Shown here: positions 52,862 to 62,049 of the stretch, piece after piece
How positions within the stretch are numbered: the first letter of the stretch is position 1
How the letters are laid out: each line of letters starts with the position of its first letter
Origin: CAJCJE01 sp036494465
Lineage (GTDB): Bacteria > Actinomycetota > Actinomycetes > Mycobacteriales > Pseudonocardiaceae
DNA length: 64,000 bases
Reading direction: 5' to 3'
NCBI GenBank assembly: GCA_036494465.1
Contig: DASXOJ010000008.1
Location: 33,082-97,081, forward strand
Translations under genes and position numbers: made by a program
The notes under the pieces: generated by a model
What the model was told of the DNA's origin: nothing
Databases searched by the model: none
The model's input: the letters and a program-made list of their open reading frames with translations, nothing else

Positions 52862-54415
52862 TCAGTCTGAAGTGGATCGTCGGGTCTCCTCGTTCTGTCG
52901 AGTCGGTGTGGCAGCGAGCGCGGCCAGATCGACCTTGCGTGGCACTGTCGCGCCCTGGTAGCCCGGCGCCACCGCGTTGCCGCGCTCATCGACAACGCGT
53001 AGCGGTTGGCGTAGTTCGAGGTAGTCGCCACCCGCGGTGCGGACGATCACACCCGTCGCCAGGCCACGTTCGAGCGCCATCCGGTCGGCGGTCTGCAACC
53101 GCAGGCAGATCCGGTAGGTGATCAGGAAAGCGGCGCTCGGCAGGACCAGGACGCCGGTCCGGCCGATCCAGACGAGTTCCTCGATCGGAACGTTGATCCA
53201 GTAGGCGATGACGTCGTCGCCTGCCGCGATGACGAGCACCGCGAAGTACACCAGCGCCATCATGCCGACCGCTGTTCGACCTGGGTTGTCTCTGGGACGT
53301 TGCAGCAGGTTGTGGTGGCGGTGATCCTTGGCAAGCCACCGTTCCAGGAACGGGTACGCCATCAGTGTCAGGACCATGCCGGCCGGGATCACCACGCCCG
53401 GCCAGAAAACGGTGGGCACTAGGTAGGGGCCGAGCGTGAACGAGGTCGGCGGCCACAGGCGCAGGGCGCCCTCGACGAACGCCATGTACCAGTCAGGCTG
53501 CGAACCGGCCTGTACGATGGCGGGTTCGTTGGGTCCGTAGTTCCAGATCGGGTTGATCTGCACGAGTCCGCCGAGCAGGCAGGTCACGCCGATCACGCTC
53601 AGCGCCAGCGACATGCTGTGCATCGAGAACACCGGGGCGAGCCTGCTGCCGACCACGTTGCGTTCGGTCTGGCGCCGGCCGGGGAACTGGGTGTGCTTCT
53701 GGAACCACACGAAGGCGAGGTGCACCGCGATCAGCGCAAGGATAATGCCGGGTACGACCACCACGTGCGTGCTGAACATTCGGGAGATGATGATCGACCC
53801 CGGATATTCGCTGCCGAAGACCAGCCACTGCAACCAGCTGCCGATCACCGGGATGGACAGTACGATGCCGTCCGCGATGCGCAGCCCCGTGCCGGATAGC
53901 GAGTCGTCGCCGAGCGAGTAGCCGAGGAACCCTTCGAAGATACCGAGCATCAGCAGGGAAGCGCCGATGACCCAGTTCAGTTCCCGGGGTTTGCGGAACG
54001 CGCCGGTGAAGAAGATCCGCAGCATGTGGATGGTGATCGCGGCCAGGAACAGCAGCGCCGCCCAATGGTGAACCTGCCGGACGAACAGACCGCCGCGCAC
54101 CACGAACGAGATGTCCAATGTCGAGGCGTAGGCCCGGGACATGTCGACGTTGTCCAGGTCGGTGTAGACGCCGTGATAGGTGATGTCCGCCATGGACGGG
54201 TCGAACCACAGGGCGAGGTAGACGCCGGAGAGCAGCAGGACCACGAAGCTGTAGAGCGCGATCTCTCCGAACAGGAAGGAGAAGTGGTCGGGAAAGACCT
54301 TGTTGACGATCTTACGGACGTTGCTCGCCGGATGGTAGCGCTCATCCGCCGCTGCTGCCGCCTTCTCCGCGGCACGCAGTGGCAGCCCGCCCGGCCTGCT
54401 CTGCGACGGCTTCAT
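52862..54415 (-). CDS. QcrB-like cytochrome b without Rieske and c1 partners
   Basis: A 517-residue membrane protein. The heme-binding His pairs are intact: His116 and His130 in helix B, and His217 and His232 in helix D with the 14-residue spacing of actinobacterial and b6f-type cytochromes. The quinol-site motif is PDWY (SQPDWYMAFVEGALRLWP). A charged C-terminal extension follows. It is the last gene of a coupled operon with oxidase subunits II and I; qcrA and qcrC are absent here. It should oxidise menaquinol or pass electrons within a complex. Confidence 0.9.
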   Translation of the reverse strand: MKPSQSRPGGLPLRAAEKAAAAADERYHPASNVRKIVNKVFPDHFSFLFGEIALYSFVVLLLSGVYLALWFDPSMADITYHGVYTDLDNVDMSRAYASTLDISFVVRGGLFVRQVHHWAALLFLAAITIHMLRIFFTGAFRKPRELNWVIGASLLMLGIFEGFLGYSLGDDSLSGTGLRIADGIVLSIPVIGSWLQWLVFGSEYPGSIIISRMFSTHVVVVPGIILALIAVHLAFVWFQKHTQFPGRRQTERNVVGSRLAPVFSMHSMSLALSVIGVTCLLGGLVQINPIWNYGPNEPAIVQAGSQPDWYMAFVEGALRLWPPTSFTLGPYLVPTVFWPGVVIPAGMVLTLMAYPFLERWLAKDHRHHNLLQRPRDNPGRTAVGMMALVYFAVLVIAAGDDVIAYWINVPIEELVWIGRTGVLVLPSAAFLITYRICLRLQTADRMALERGLATGVIVRTAGGDYLELRQPLRVVDERGNAVAPGYQGATVPRKVDLAALAATPTRQNEETRRSTSD

Positions 54416-54861
54416 CGTTCACTGTCCTGTTCGGACCCCAGCTGTTGGGGCGGGCTCTGTCCGTCCGGTCCGAGCGCGACCGGGGTGCCCGCGCGCAGCA
54501 CGCCCGCCGGGACGCGCTCCGAGCGCATCGTGATCACGCACAGCAGGATCGGGTACGCCGCGACGAGCATCAGCCAGTATCCGTAGAAGAAACCGAGACC
54601 GATGAAGGTCGTGGCGATCGCGGCGAAGCCAGCCGACGCACTGCGGGTCGCGATCCGCAGTGGCGCTCCAGGATTGGACCGGCGCGCCGCGCGCAACACG
54701 GCGACGCCGAAGGAACCGACGAGCACCACCGCGATCGCGTAGACGATCAGCGGGAACGGATCGTCCCGGTCGTAGATCACCAGCACCGCGGCGAGCAGTG
54801 CGTTGAACCCGGCCCAGCCGAACACCACCGGCGCACCCCTGGTCAGAACGCCACCGCTCAT
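54412..54861 (-). CDS. Small multi-pass membrane subunit of the oxidase operon
   Basis: A 149-residue protein with about four hydrophobic helices (GWAGFNALLAAVLVIY, LIVYAIAVVLVGSFGVAVL, GFAAIATTFIGLGFFYGYW, LVAAYPILLCVI) and a polar C-terminal tail. It overlaps subunit I upstream and cytochrome b downstream by four bases each (ATGA). By position it may be a subunit IV-like component; sequence similarity to CtaF is not obvious. Confidence 0.6.
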   Translation of the reverse strand: MSGGVLTRGAPVVFGWAGFNALLAAVLVIYDRDDPFPLIVYAIAVVLVGSFGVAVLRAARRSNPGAPLRIATRSASAGFAAIATTFIGLGFFYGYWLMLVAAYPILLCVITMRSERVPAGVLRAGTPVALGPDGQSPPQQLGSEQDSER

Positions 54862-56483
54862 GACGGTGTCCTCGTCCGGTTCCGCAGGTCGAGCAGGGGC
54901 GCGTAGCTGGTGATCGGCGGCAGGGTGACGCCTTCGAAGTTCAACGGTGGCGGAGGAGAGGTAGTGAACCATTCCAGGGTGAACCCGCCCCACGGATCGG
55001 ACTCGGCAGGCCGGCGGCGGCGCAGTGACACGATCACGTTGACCACGAACACGACCATGGCGATGCCGAGCACGGCGGCGCCGCAACTGGAGATCAGGTT
55101 CAACGTGCTGAACCCGTCCTCGGGCTGGTAGGTGGCGACCCTACGCGGCATGCCGTACATGCCCAGCCAGAACATCGGCAGGAACGTGACGTTGGTGCCG
55201 ACGACCATCAGCCAGAAGTGCCAGCGTCCGAGCCCCTCCCGCAGGTGCACGCCGGTGACCTTGGGAAACCAGAAGTACAGTCCGGCGAACAGGCCGAACA
55301 CACTGCCGGCCAGCAACGTGTAGTGGAAGTGCGCGACCACGAAATAGCTGCCGCGCGCCTGGTAGTCCACGGCGGTGGTGCCGACCATGATCCCGGTCAG
55401 ACCGCCGATCAGGAACTGGGGGATGAACGCCAGCGCGAACAACATGGGCGTGCGGAAGACCAGGCGCCCGCCCAGGATGGTGCCGAGCATGCCGAAGTAC
55501 TCGACACCGGCAGGGATCAGCAGTGCGATCGAGGTCAGCGAGTAGTAGTCGTCGGCGGACTGGCCGGTGGTGAACATGTGGTGGCCCCACACGCTCATGG
55601 ACAGCCCGGCGAAGCCCAGCAGTGCGAGCACGGTGCCCGGATACCCGAAGAACCGCCTGCCGGCGAAGGTCGCCAGCACCTCGGCGACCGCGCCGACGAA
55701 CGGGAAGAACATCACGTACACGACCGGGTGGGCGTAGAACCAGAACAGGTTCTGATAGCCGATGTTCCAGAGGTTGTTCACGAACACCGAGGGCAGCATC
55801 CGGCCAATCACCACGAGCACCAGCGCGGCCAGCAGCGCCGGGAACGCGCCGATGACCATCAGGTTCGTGGTGATCATGGACCAGGTGAACACCGGCAGCC
55901 GCCGCATCGCCATGCCGGGCGCGCGCTTGAGCAGCGCGGTCCACAACACGGCCCCACCGATGACGATCATGCCGACCGTGGACAGGAAAACCCCGAGAAT
56001 CCACAGGTCCTGTCCGGCGCCGGGACTGAACCGGGCGTCGGAGAGCGGGGTGTAGTCGGTCCAGCCGGACGCGGCGGTGCCACTGGACACCGAGAACCCG
56101 GACAGCATGACGATCGCACCGAACAGGTAGACCCAGTAGCCGAACATCGTGGTCCGTGGCGCGGCCACGTTCGGCGCGCCAACCTGCAACGGAACGAGGT
56201 AGAGACCCATGGCCAGCGCGAACGGTGTGATCGCCAGGTAGATCATGCCGGAGCCGTGGATGGTGAAGATCTCGTTGTAGACCTGGGCGGACAGGAACCG
56301 GTTGTCCGGTTCGGCGAGTTGGTAGCGCATCAGCAGCGCGAGCACGCCCATCGCCAGGAACAGCACGAGCGCGGTGCCGCCGGTGAGGATCGCGATCCGT
56401 TTGTGGTCGGTGGTGCTCAGCCAGGACCGCATCCGGGTCCGGTCGGCCGCCGCCTCCGGCGGGACTTCCGACAGCGCGGTCAT
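54858..56483 (-). CDS. Heme-copper oxidase subunit I with replaced D- and K-channel residues
   Basis: A 541-residue, 12-helix protein. All metal ligands are present: His76 for heme a, His252 and cross-linked Tyr256 (YAHPVVY), His301 and His302 (GHHMFTTG) for CuB, and His385 and His387 (VVAHFHYTL) for hemes a3 and a, plus the GMPRR arginines. By Paracoccus numbering, Asp124 is Asn105 (GAPNVAAPR), Glu278 is Val254 and Lys354 is Glu328 (IPAGVEYF), so neither classical proton channel is conserved. The ATG overlaps the subunit II stop. Longer upstream frames lie inside subunit II. Confidence 0.9.
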   Translation of the reverse strand: MTALSEVPPEAAADRTRMRSWLSTTDHKRIAILTGGTALVLFLAMGVLALLMRYQLAEPDNRFLSAQVYNEIFTIHGSGMIYLAITPFALAMGLYLVPLQVGAPNVAAPRTTMFGYWVYLFGAIVMLSGFSVSSGTAASGWTDYTPLSDARFSPGAGQDLWILGVFLSTVGMIVIGGAVLWTALLKRAPGMAMRRLPVFTWSMITTNLMVIGAFPALLAALVLVVIGRMLPSVFVNNLWNIGYQNLFWFYAHPVVYVMFFPFVGAVAEVLATFAGRRFFGYPGTVLALLGFAGLSMSVWGHHMFTTGQSADDYYSLTSIALLIPAGVEYFGMLGTILGGRLVFRTPMLFALAFIPQFLIGGLTGIMVGTTAVDYQARGSYFVVAHFHYTLLAGSVFGLFAGLYFWFPKVTGVHLREGLGRWHFWLMVVGTNVTFLPMFWLGMYGMPRRVATYQPEDGFSTLNLISSCGAAVLGIAMVVFVVNVIVSLRRRRPAESDPWGGFTLEWFTTSPPPPLNFEGVTLPPITSYAPLLDLRNRTRTPS

Positions 56484-57130
56484 GCCTGGCCGCCGTGCTG
56501 TGCCAGCCACTGCCGGTACTGCGTCGGCGAGACCGCCTGGAGGTAGAAGTCCATTGTGGTGTGGTAGGTGCCGCAGTATTCCGCGCAGCGGCCCAGCCAC
56601 CGGCCCGGCTTGGTGAAGCTCAGGTCGAAGGTGTTGACGTGGTCGGGATATCCGTCGACCTTGACGTCCAGGTCGGGTATCCAGAACGAGTGCACGACGT
56701 CCTGCGAGGTCAGTTCGATCCGCACCGGCCGTCCGGTGGGCACTACCACCGTCGGGTAGGACCCGGTGGTGCACGTGCCGGTCACGGTGACGGGGGCGTC
56801 GAGGTAGTGGAACCGCCAGCACCACTGGAACGCGGTCACCGAGACTCGGGCCGGTGGAGAGCCGGTCGAGGTGACCGGATGAGCTGAGGCGGTGTCCTGG
56901 CCGTTGGCGGACACCGTGAACCACACCAGGAAACCGGCAACGCCCGCGAGCAGCGTGACGTACATCCACTCCAGACCGTTGCGTTCCGCCTTCGACGACG
57001 GCGAGACACCGCGCCCGGCTCTTCTGCGGACCAGCGCGACGATCAGGGCCAGCGCGACCAGTACGAACACCGCGCCCGCGATGGCGCCTTCGACGGTGAA
57101 CACTCGCGCGAAAACGTCGTGGAAGGTCAC
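56480..57130 (-). CDS. Heme-copper oxidase subunit II
   Basis: A 216-residue protein with two N-terminal membrane helices and a cupredoxin domain. The CuA site is complete: His147 (VVHSFWIP), Cys182, Cys186, His190 and Met193 in RCAEYCGTYHTTM. It accepts electrons from a c-type cytochrome or another donor and passes them to subunit I, whose gene it overlaps. No fused cytochrome c domain and no lipobox are present. It is the first gene of the operon, after a GGGTAT-type promoter. Confidence 0.92.
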   Translation of the reverse strand: MTFHDVFARVFTVEGAIAGAVFVLVALALIVALVRRRAGRGVSPSSKAERNGLEWMYVTLLAGVAGFLVWFTVSANGQDTASAHPVTSTGSPPARVSVTAFQWCWRFHYLDAPVTVTGTCTTGSYPTVVVPTGRPVRIELTSQDVVHSFWIPDLDVKVDGYPDHVNTFDLSFTKPGRWLGRCAEYCGTYHTTMDFYLQAVSPTQYRQWLAQHGGQA

Positions 57131-57173
57131 GGACGGGGTCCTCCTGTCGGTGTCGGCCAGACGACTTTCGGAG

Positions 57174-57220
57174 GGCTACCCGCATCGATCCGGGGTATAC
57201 CCGGCGGCAGCCGCCGATCC
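57174..57220. promoter_or_regulatory. Divergent GGGTAT (SigB/SigF-type) promoters
   Basis: The palindrome GGGGTATACCC near 57192-57202 supplies a GGGTAT -10 on both strands. On the plus strand GGCT (57174-57177) lies 15 bases before it; on the minus strand GGAT (57217-57220) lies 14 bases before it. Both fit the GNNT-N14-16-GGGTAT form of SigB/SigF-type promoters, driving the oxidase operon one way and the CopD-CtaG gene the other. Confidence 0.6.
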
Positions 57221-57263
57221 GATCGCGGCCGGAATACTCCCCCGAGGACGAGGTGGTCGGCTG

Positions 57264-59255
57264 GTGCGCACGGCAACGATGCGGGCGACGCGGGCGACAC
57301 CGCCCCTGTTGATCGCGGGACTCCTCGCGGCCACCGTGGTGGCGCTCGTCGGCGTGGTCGGCGGAGCCTGGCCCTACACGATCCTCGGCAACGCCGACCC
57401 GGGTCCGCTGGTTCGGGTCGGCACGCCTGTCCTGCGGCTGCTCGCCGACGCCTCGGCCACGATGACCATCGGTGCCCTCGCGTTCGGCGCGTTGTTCGCC
57501 GGGCCGAAGCGGGACGGACTGCTGGCTGGATCCGGTCGCGCCGCACTGCGCACCGCGGGCCGAGCGGCGACCGCGTGGGCGGCGCTGGCCGTCGCGCTGA
57601 TCCCCTTCGACGTCGCGGACCAGACGGGGCAGGCGTTGACCGGCCCCCCGGCAGGTGCGGTCAGCTCGGCAGGCGCGACCACCTGGCAGTTGTGGTCGGC
57701 GTTGGAGACCCCGATCGCATTGCTGGTCACGGCCTGGCTCGCGTTGGGCATCGCCATCGCCTGCCGGATGCTCAGACGCTGGCGCCCGCTGCTCGCGGTC
57801 TTCTGCGTCGCCCTGCTCGCCGTGCTACCTGCCCTGGCCACCGGCCACGCCTCGGCCGAATCGGGGCACGACATCGCGACCGCCGCGATCCTCGTCCACG
57901 TGCCGCTCGCGCTGCTGTGGCTCGGCGTGCTGGTCGCGCTGACCCGTGCTCGATGGCGGACCGGGCTTCCCGCATCCGAGGTGGCCGTGCGCTATCGGCG
58001 ACTGGCCGGGTGGTGCTGGTTCGGGCTCGCGGGCTCCGGTCTGGTCCTCGCGGCGGTACTCGCACCGGTCTCGTCCTCGTCAGGTCGGAGCTATGGCTCG
58101 TTGCTGCTGGTCAAGGCCGGGGCCGTGGCCGCACTCGGGCTGATCGGCGTGGCCGGGCGCCGCGCGCTCGTCCGCAGGCCGGCGGCCGGCGCGGGCCGCG
58201 CCGCGATCGGCAGACTGGCACTGGCGGAACTGGTGCTGCTCGGTGCCACCATGGGGATCTCGGTCGGCCTGACGCACCTGCCGCCGCCTGCGTTTCTCGG
58301 GCCACCGGCTACTCCGGAACAGACGCTGGTCGGCTACGACCTCACCGCGGCGCCCGGCGCGCTCACCGTCCTGCTGCACTGGCGGTTCGACCCGCTGTTC
58401 GCGAGCGTCGCGGTCTTGCTGGCCGCGCTGTACGTGCTCGGGGCCCGCCGGATCCGGCGGGCCGGCCGATCCTGGCCGCCCGGCCGGACGGTGAGCTGGT
58501 GCCTGGGTTGTTGCGTGCTGCTGATAGCGACGAACTCCGGCATCGCCCGCTACGCGAGCGCCATGTTCAGCTTCGAGGTCGTCACGCACATGCTGCTCGC
58601 CATGCTCGCGCCGTTCCTGCTGGTCCTGGGCAGTCCCGCCACCCTGGCCGCCGAGGCGCCGAGGCGTGGCGACACCCGCTGGGGCCCACCACAATGGTGC
58701 GAGGGGCTGCGCGGGGCCTCGATACTCTCGCTGCTCACGCACCCGTTGGTCGCGTTCGGGCTGTTCGTCGCGGCGCCGTTCCTGCTCTACGGCACCGGAC
58801 TTTTCGACGCGGCCGTTCGCTTCCACTGGGCGATGCTGCTGATCGACGCTGTGTTCCTCGTCATCGGGTACTTGTTCGCGCTGGTGACGGTGGGGCTCGA
58901 CCCGGTGCCGCGGCCGCTGCCCGCATTGGGCCGCGCCGGCCTCCTGCTGGCGGCGATGCCGTGCGGTGTCGTGTTCGGCGCGCTGCTGATCGGTACCAGA
59001 ACGGTGATCGGCGACGGTCGCGCCGCTGCGGACTTCTACTCGGCGCTCGCCCTGCCGTGGGTACCCGACCTCCTCGCCGACCAGCGGCTCGGTGGCGTAC
59101 TCACGTTGGTGCTCGGCGAGGGCTGCCTGCTGCTCGCGCTGGTCGCGCTGCTGCGTCGTTGGCATCGCTTCGACGGAGTCGACGACGACACGACCGCGGC
59201 CGAACTGGCGCTGGCCGTGCGCTCCGCGCGAGCCGCGACGCGGAGCGGTCCGTGA
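57264..59255 (+). CDS. CopD-CtaG fusion, cytochrome oxidase assembly protein
   Basis: A 663-residue polytopic protein. The N-terminal half (about 1-320) is CopD-like (ATGHASAESGHDIATAAILV, HVPLALLWLGVLVAL), and the C-terminal half (about 340-640) is the caa3_CtaG domain (MFSFEVVTHMLLAMLAPFLL, VRFHWAMLLIDAVFLVIGYL). This fusion is known from actinobacteria such as M. tuberculosis Rv0102 and serves copper delivery to cytochrome oxidase. It is divergent from the oxidase operon. The GTG at 57264 is chosen; ATG 57279 is possible. Confidence 0.85.
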   Translation: MRTATMRATRATPPLLIAGLLAATVVALVGVVGGAWPYTILGNADPGPLVRVGTPVLRLLADASATMTIGALAFGALFAGPKRDGLLAGSGRAALRTAGRAATAWAALAVALIPFDVADQTGQALTGPPAGAVSSAGATTWQLWSALETPIALLVTAWLALGIAIACRMLRRWRPLLAVFCVALLAVLPALATGHASAESGHDIATAAILVHVPLALLWLGVLVALTRARWRTGLPASEVAVRYRRLAGWCWFGLAGSGLVLAAVLAPVSSSSGRSYGSLLLVKAGAVAALGLIGVAGRRALVRRPAAGAGRAAIGRLALAELVLLGATMGISVGLTHLPPPAFLGPPATPEQTLVGYDLTAAPGALTVLLHWRFDPLFASVAVLLAALYVLGARRIRRAGRSWPPGRTVSWCLGCCVLLIATNSGIARYASAMFSFEVVTHMLLAMLAPFLLVLGSPATLAAEAPRRGDTRWGPPQWCEGLRGASILSLLTHPLVAFGLFVAAPFLLYGTGLFDAAVRFHWAMLLIDAVFLVIGYLFALVTVGLDPVPRPLPALGRAGLLLAAMPCGVVFGALLIGTRTVIGDGRAAADFYSALALPWVPDLLADQRLGGVLTLVLGEGCLLLALVALLRRWHRFDGVDDDTTAAELALAVRSARAATRSGP

Positions 59256-59716
59256 TCGCCGACATCATCGCTTGGGTCGCCACCGGCCTGCTCACATCGG
59301 TGATCGCCCCCGGGTTGCTGTTGACCACAAGCGCGGTGATCAACTGGGACCGGATCGCGGTTCCCGGCGCACTCGCCTTTCCCGGGTTCGTCGTGCTGCA
59401 CGGCCTCGTCGCCTACCTGCTGACCCGGCATCCGAACGTCTCCACCTGGCTGGCGCTGCACGTGGTCCTGCTCGGCGGCGCGATCTTGTTCTGGCTACCC
59501 GTCTTCGGCGGGGCTCGCCGGCTCACCGACCCGGTCCGGGCGCTCTATCTGTTCTTGGCGATGCCGCCGTTGGATCTGACCGGCGTGCTGGTGATCGTCC
59601 TCGGTGACCATGCCGGCGGACTGGCCATGATCGTCGCGATGCTGCCCGCCGTGGTCATCACCCTGATCGTCACCTGGCGCTGGGTCAACAACGAGGACGC
59701 CACGCTCCCACCCTGA
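59252..59716 (+). CDS. CtaG-related small membrane protein
   Basis: A 154-residue protein with four or five helices. FWLPVFGGARRLTDPVRALY and LFLAMPPLDLTGVLVIVLGD resemble the middle of CtaG proteins, as if a half-length copy. Its GTG overlaps the stop of the CopD-CtaG gene (GTGA), so the two are translated together. Role in oxidase assembly is inferred from position and resemblance. Confidence 0.65.
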   Translation: MIADIIAWVATGLLTSVIAPGLLLTTSAVINWDRIAVPGALAFPGFVVLHGLVAYLLTRHPNVSTWLALHVVLLGGAILFWLPVFGGARRLTDPVRALYLFLAMPPLDLTGVLVIVLGDHAGGLAMIVAMLPAVVITLIVTWRWVNNEDATLPP

Positions 59717-59776
59717 CCGGCGCGTCCGCGCTCAGCCGGATAGCCGAGGGTGCGGTTGGGCATACGCCCTGCATAC

Positions 59777-59782
59777 GGGTAT
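59777..59782 (+). promoter_or_regulatory. GGGTAT -10 element upstream of the catalase gene
   Basis: GGGTAT lies 31 bases before the catalase ATG, inside the near-palindrome GCATACGGGTATGC. A GGTTG at 59754-59758 is a weak -35 with an overlong spacer of 18 bases. Confidence 0.45.
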
Positions 59783-59813
59783 GCGAATTCGGCCGAAGCG
59801 CTGAGGAGTAGTG

Positions 59814-61958
59814 ATGGACGACCAGCCCCGCCCCGACTCCGACGACAAGGACCGCCAGTTGGCGCAGCACCGGGCCGACGAGACCGGTAGCAAGTTGACT
59901 ACGGCGCAGGGTGTCCGCATCGGGCACACCGACGACTCCCTGACCGTCGGTCAGCGCGGCCCGACCCTGCTGGAGGACTTCCATGCCAGGGAGAAGATCA
60001 CCCACTTCGACCATGAACGCATTCCGGAACGTGTCGTGCACGCGCGCGGCGCGGGCGCGTACGGCTATTTCGAGCCGTACGACGGCACCCTCTCCGAGTA
60101 CACGGCGGCCGAATTCCTGACCGATCCGAGCGTACGAACCCCGGTCTTCGTCCGATTCTCCACAGTGGCCGGTTCGCGCGGATCTGCCGACACCGTGCGC
60201 GACGTCCGTGGCTTCGCGACGAAGTTCTACACCCGTCAGGGCAACTACGATCTGGTCGGCAACAACATGCCGGTGTTCTTCATCCAGGACGGCATCAAGT
60301 TCCCGGATTTCGTGCACGCGGTCAAACCGGAACCGCACAACGAGATCCCGCAGGCGCAGTCCGCGCACGACACGCTGTGGGATTTCGTGGCCCGCCAGCC
60401 GGAAACCATGCACATGATGATGTGGCTGATGTCCGACCGGGCGCTGCCGCGCAGCTATCGCATGATGCAGGGGTTCGGCGTGCACACCTTCCGGCTGGTC
60501 TCGCGGGAAGGCAAGGGCACGTTCGTGAAGTTTCACTGGACGCCGGCACTCGGCACGCATTCGCTGGTGTGGGACGAGACGCAGAAGATCGCCGGCAAGG
60601 ACCCCGACTTCAACCGGCGCGACCTGTGGGACGCCATCGAATCGGGTGACTACCCGGAATGGGAACTCGGGGTGCAGCTGGTCGCCGAGGAGGACGAGTC
60701 CGCGTTCGACTTCGACCTGCTCGACGCGACCAAGATCATCCCCGAGGAGCAGGTCCCGGTGCGGCCGGTAGGCAGGATGGTGCTCAACCGCAATCCGGAC
60801 AATTTCTTCGCCGAGACCGAACAGGTCGCCTTCCACACCGCGAACGTGGTGCCCGGGATCGATTTCACCAACGATCCGCTGTTGCAGGCACGCAACTTCT
60901 CCTACCTCGACACCCAGCTCATCCGTCTCGGCGGCCCGAACTTCACCCAGATCCCGGTCAACCGCCCGGTCGTCGAGGTGCACGACAACCAACGCGACGG
61001 CTACCACCAGCAGCGCGTGCACCGGGGACGCACGAGCTACACCGAGAACTCGCTCAGTGGTGGCTGCCCGATGGCCGCCGGCGAGTTCCCTGAAGTCTTC
61101 GCGCACTACCAGGAAGCGGTCGAGGGTCACAAGACCAGGACGCGCAGCGAGAGTTTCGCCGACCACTACAACCAGGCGACCCTGTTCTGGAACAGCATGT
61201 CCGATGTGGAGCGTGAGCACATCGTCGCGGCGTTCCGCTTCGAACTGGGCAAGGTCGAGACCAAGGAGATCCGCGCCGACGTGGTCGCGCTGGTCGACAA
61301 CGTCGACCGGGAGCTGGCCGAACAGGTCGCCACGGGGGTCGGGGTCCCGGCACCGACCGGGCCCGCCCTGGACAACCACGGCCGCACGTCGCCGGCATTG
61401 AGCCAGGTGGCCCGCGTCCAGGAACTCGACGCTGGCATCGCGACGCGCAAGATCGCACTGCTCGTCGCCGATGGTGTCGACGGTGTCGGCGCCGTTCGGC
61501 TCGCCTCCGCCCTGCGTGAACGCGGTGCCATCGTCGAGCTGCTGGCTCCGTCGGACGGCCCGGTGCGCAGCGCCAACGGCGAGGACATCATCGCCGACCG
61601 GGCGCTGAACACGATGGCGTCGGTGCTCTACGACGCGGTCGCAGTCGCGTGCGGGCCGGACAGCGTCGCGACGCTCTCGGCTGACGGCTACGCGGTGCAC
61701 TTCGTCGCCGAGGCGTACAAGCACGCCAAGGCGGTCGCCGCCTTTGGCGCCGGGGTCGGCCTGCTGCGCGCCGCCCACCTCGACGCCGCAACGGCGAGCG
61801 AGGAGGACGACGGGGAAGATGGCGTCGTCGTGGACAAGGGCGTGGTCACCACGACGCGCGCCGAGGACACTGTGCCGGACGGGTTCGCCGAGCAGTTCGC
61901 CGCGCTGATCGCCGCGCACCGGGTCTGGGAGCGCGACACCGCCCACATTCCGGCCTGA
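59814..61958 (+). CDS. katE: Large-subunit clade 2 catalase (HPII/KatE type)
   Basis: A 714-residue monofunctional heme catalase. The distal His region (IPERVVHARGAGAYGYFEPY), the Asn block (GNYDLVGNNMPVFFIQD) and the proximal Tyr segment (NFSYLDTQLIRLGGPNF) are intact. A C-terminal flavodoxin/class I amidotransferase-like domain (ATRKIALLVADGVDGVGAVR) marks the large-subunit clade. It removes hydrogen peroxide. A GAGGAG box precedes the ATG at 59814; GTG at 59811 is in frame. Confidence 0.96.
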   Translation: MDDQPRPDSDDKDRQLAQHRADETGSKLTTAQGVRIGHTDDSLTVGQRGPTLLEDFHAREKITHFDHERIPERVVHARGAGAYGYFEPYDGTLSEYTAAEFLTDPSVRTPVFVRFSTVAGSRGSADTVRDVRGFATKFYTRQGNYDLVGNNMPVFFIQDGIKFPDFVHAVKPEPHNEIPQAQSAHDTLWDFVARQPETMHMMMWLMSDRALPRSYRMMQGFGVHTFRLVSREGKGTFVKFHWTPALGTHSLVWDETQKIAGKDPDFNRRDLWDAIESGDYPEWELGVQLVAEEDESAFDFDLLDATKIIPEEQVPVRPVGRMVLNRNPDNFFAETEQVAFHTANVVPGIDFTNDPLLQARNFSYLDTQLIRLGGPNFTQIPVNRPVVEVHDNQRDGYHQQRVHRGRTSYTENSLSGGCPMAAGEFPEVFAHYQEAVEGHKTRTRSESFADHYNQATLFWNSMSDVEREHIVAAFRFELGKVETKEIRADVVALVDNVDRELAEQVATGVGVPAPTGPALDNHGRTSPALSQVARVQELDAGIATRKIALLVADGVDGVGAVRLASALRERGAIVELLAPSDGPVRSANGEDIIADRALNTMASVLYDAVAVACGPDSVATLSADGYAVHFVAEAYKHAKAVAAFGAGVGLLRAAHLDAATASEEDDGEDGVVVDKGVVTTTRAEDTVPDGFAEQFAALIAAHRVWERDTAHIPA

Positions 61959-62049
61959 GCACTCGGAGTGTGTCATGTCGAATTCGCGCAACGGGTCCGG
62001 TGTGGCCTCCGCCGCGAACTGCGGACCGGCAGGCTCAGCACAAGCGAGC

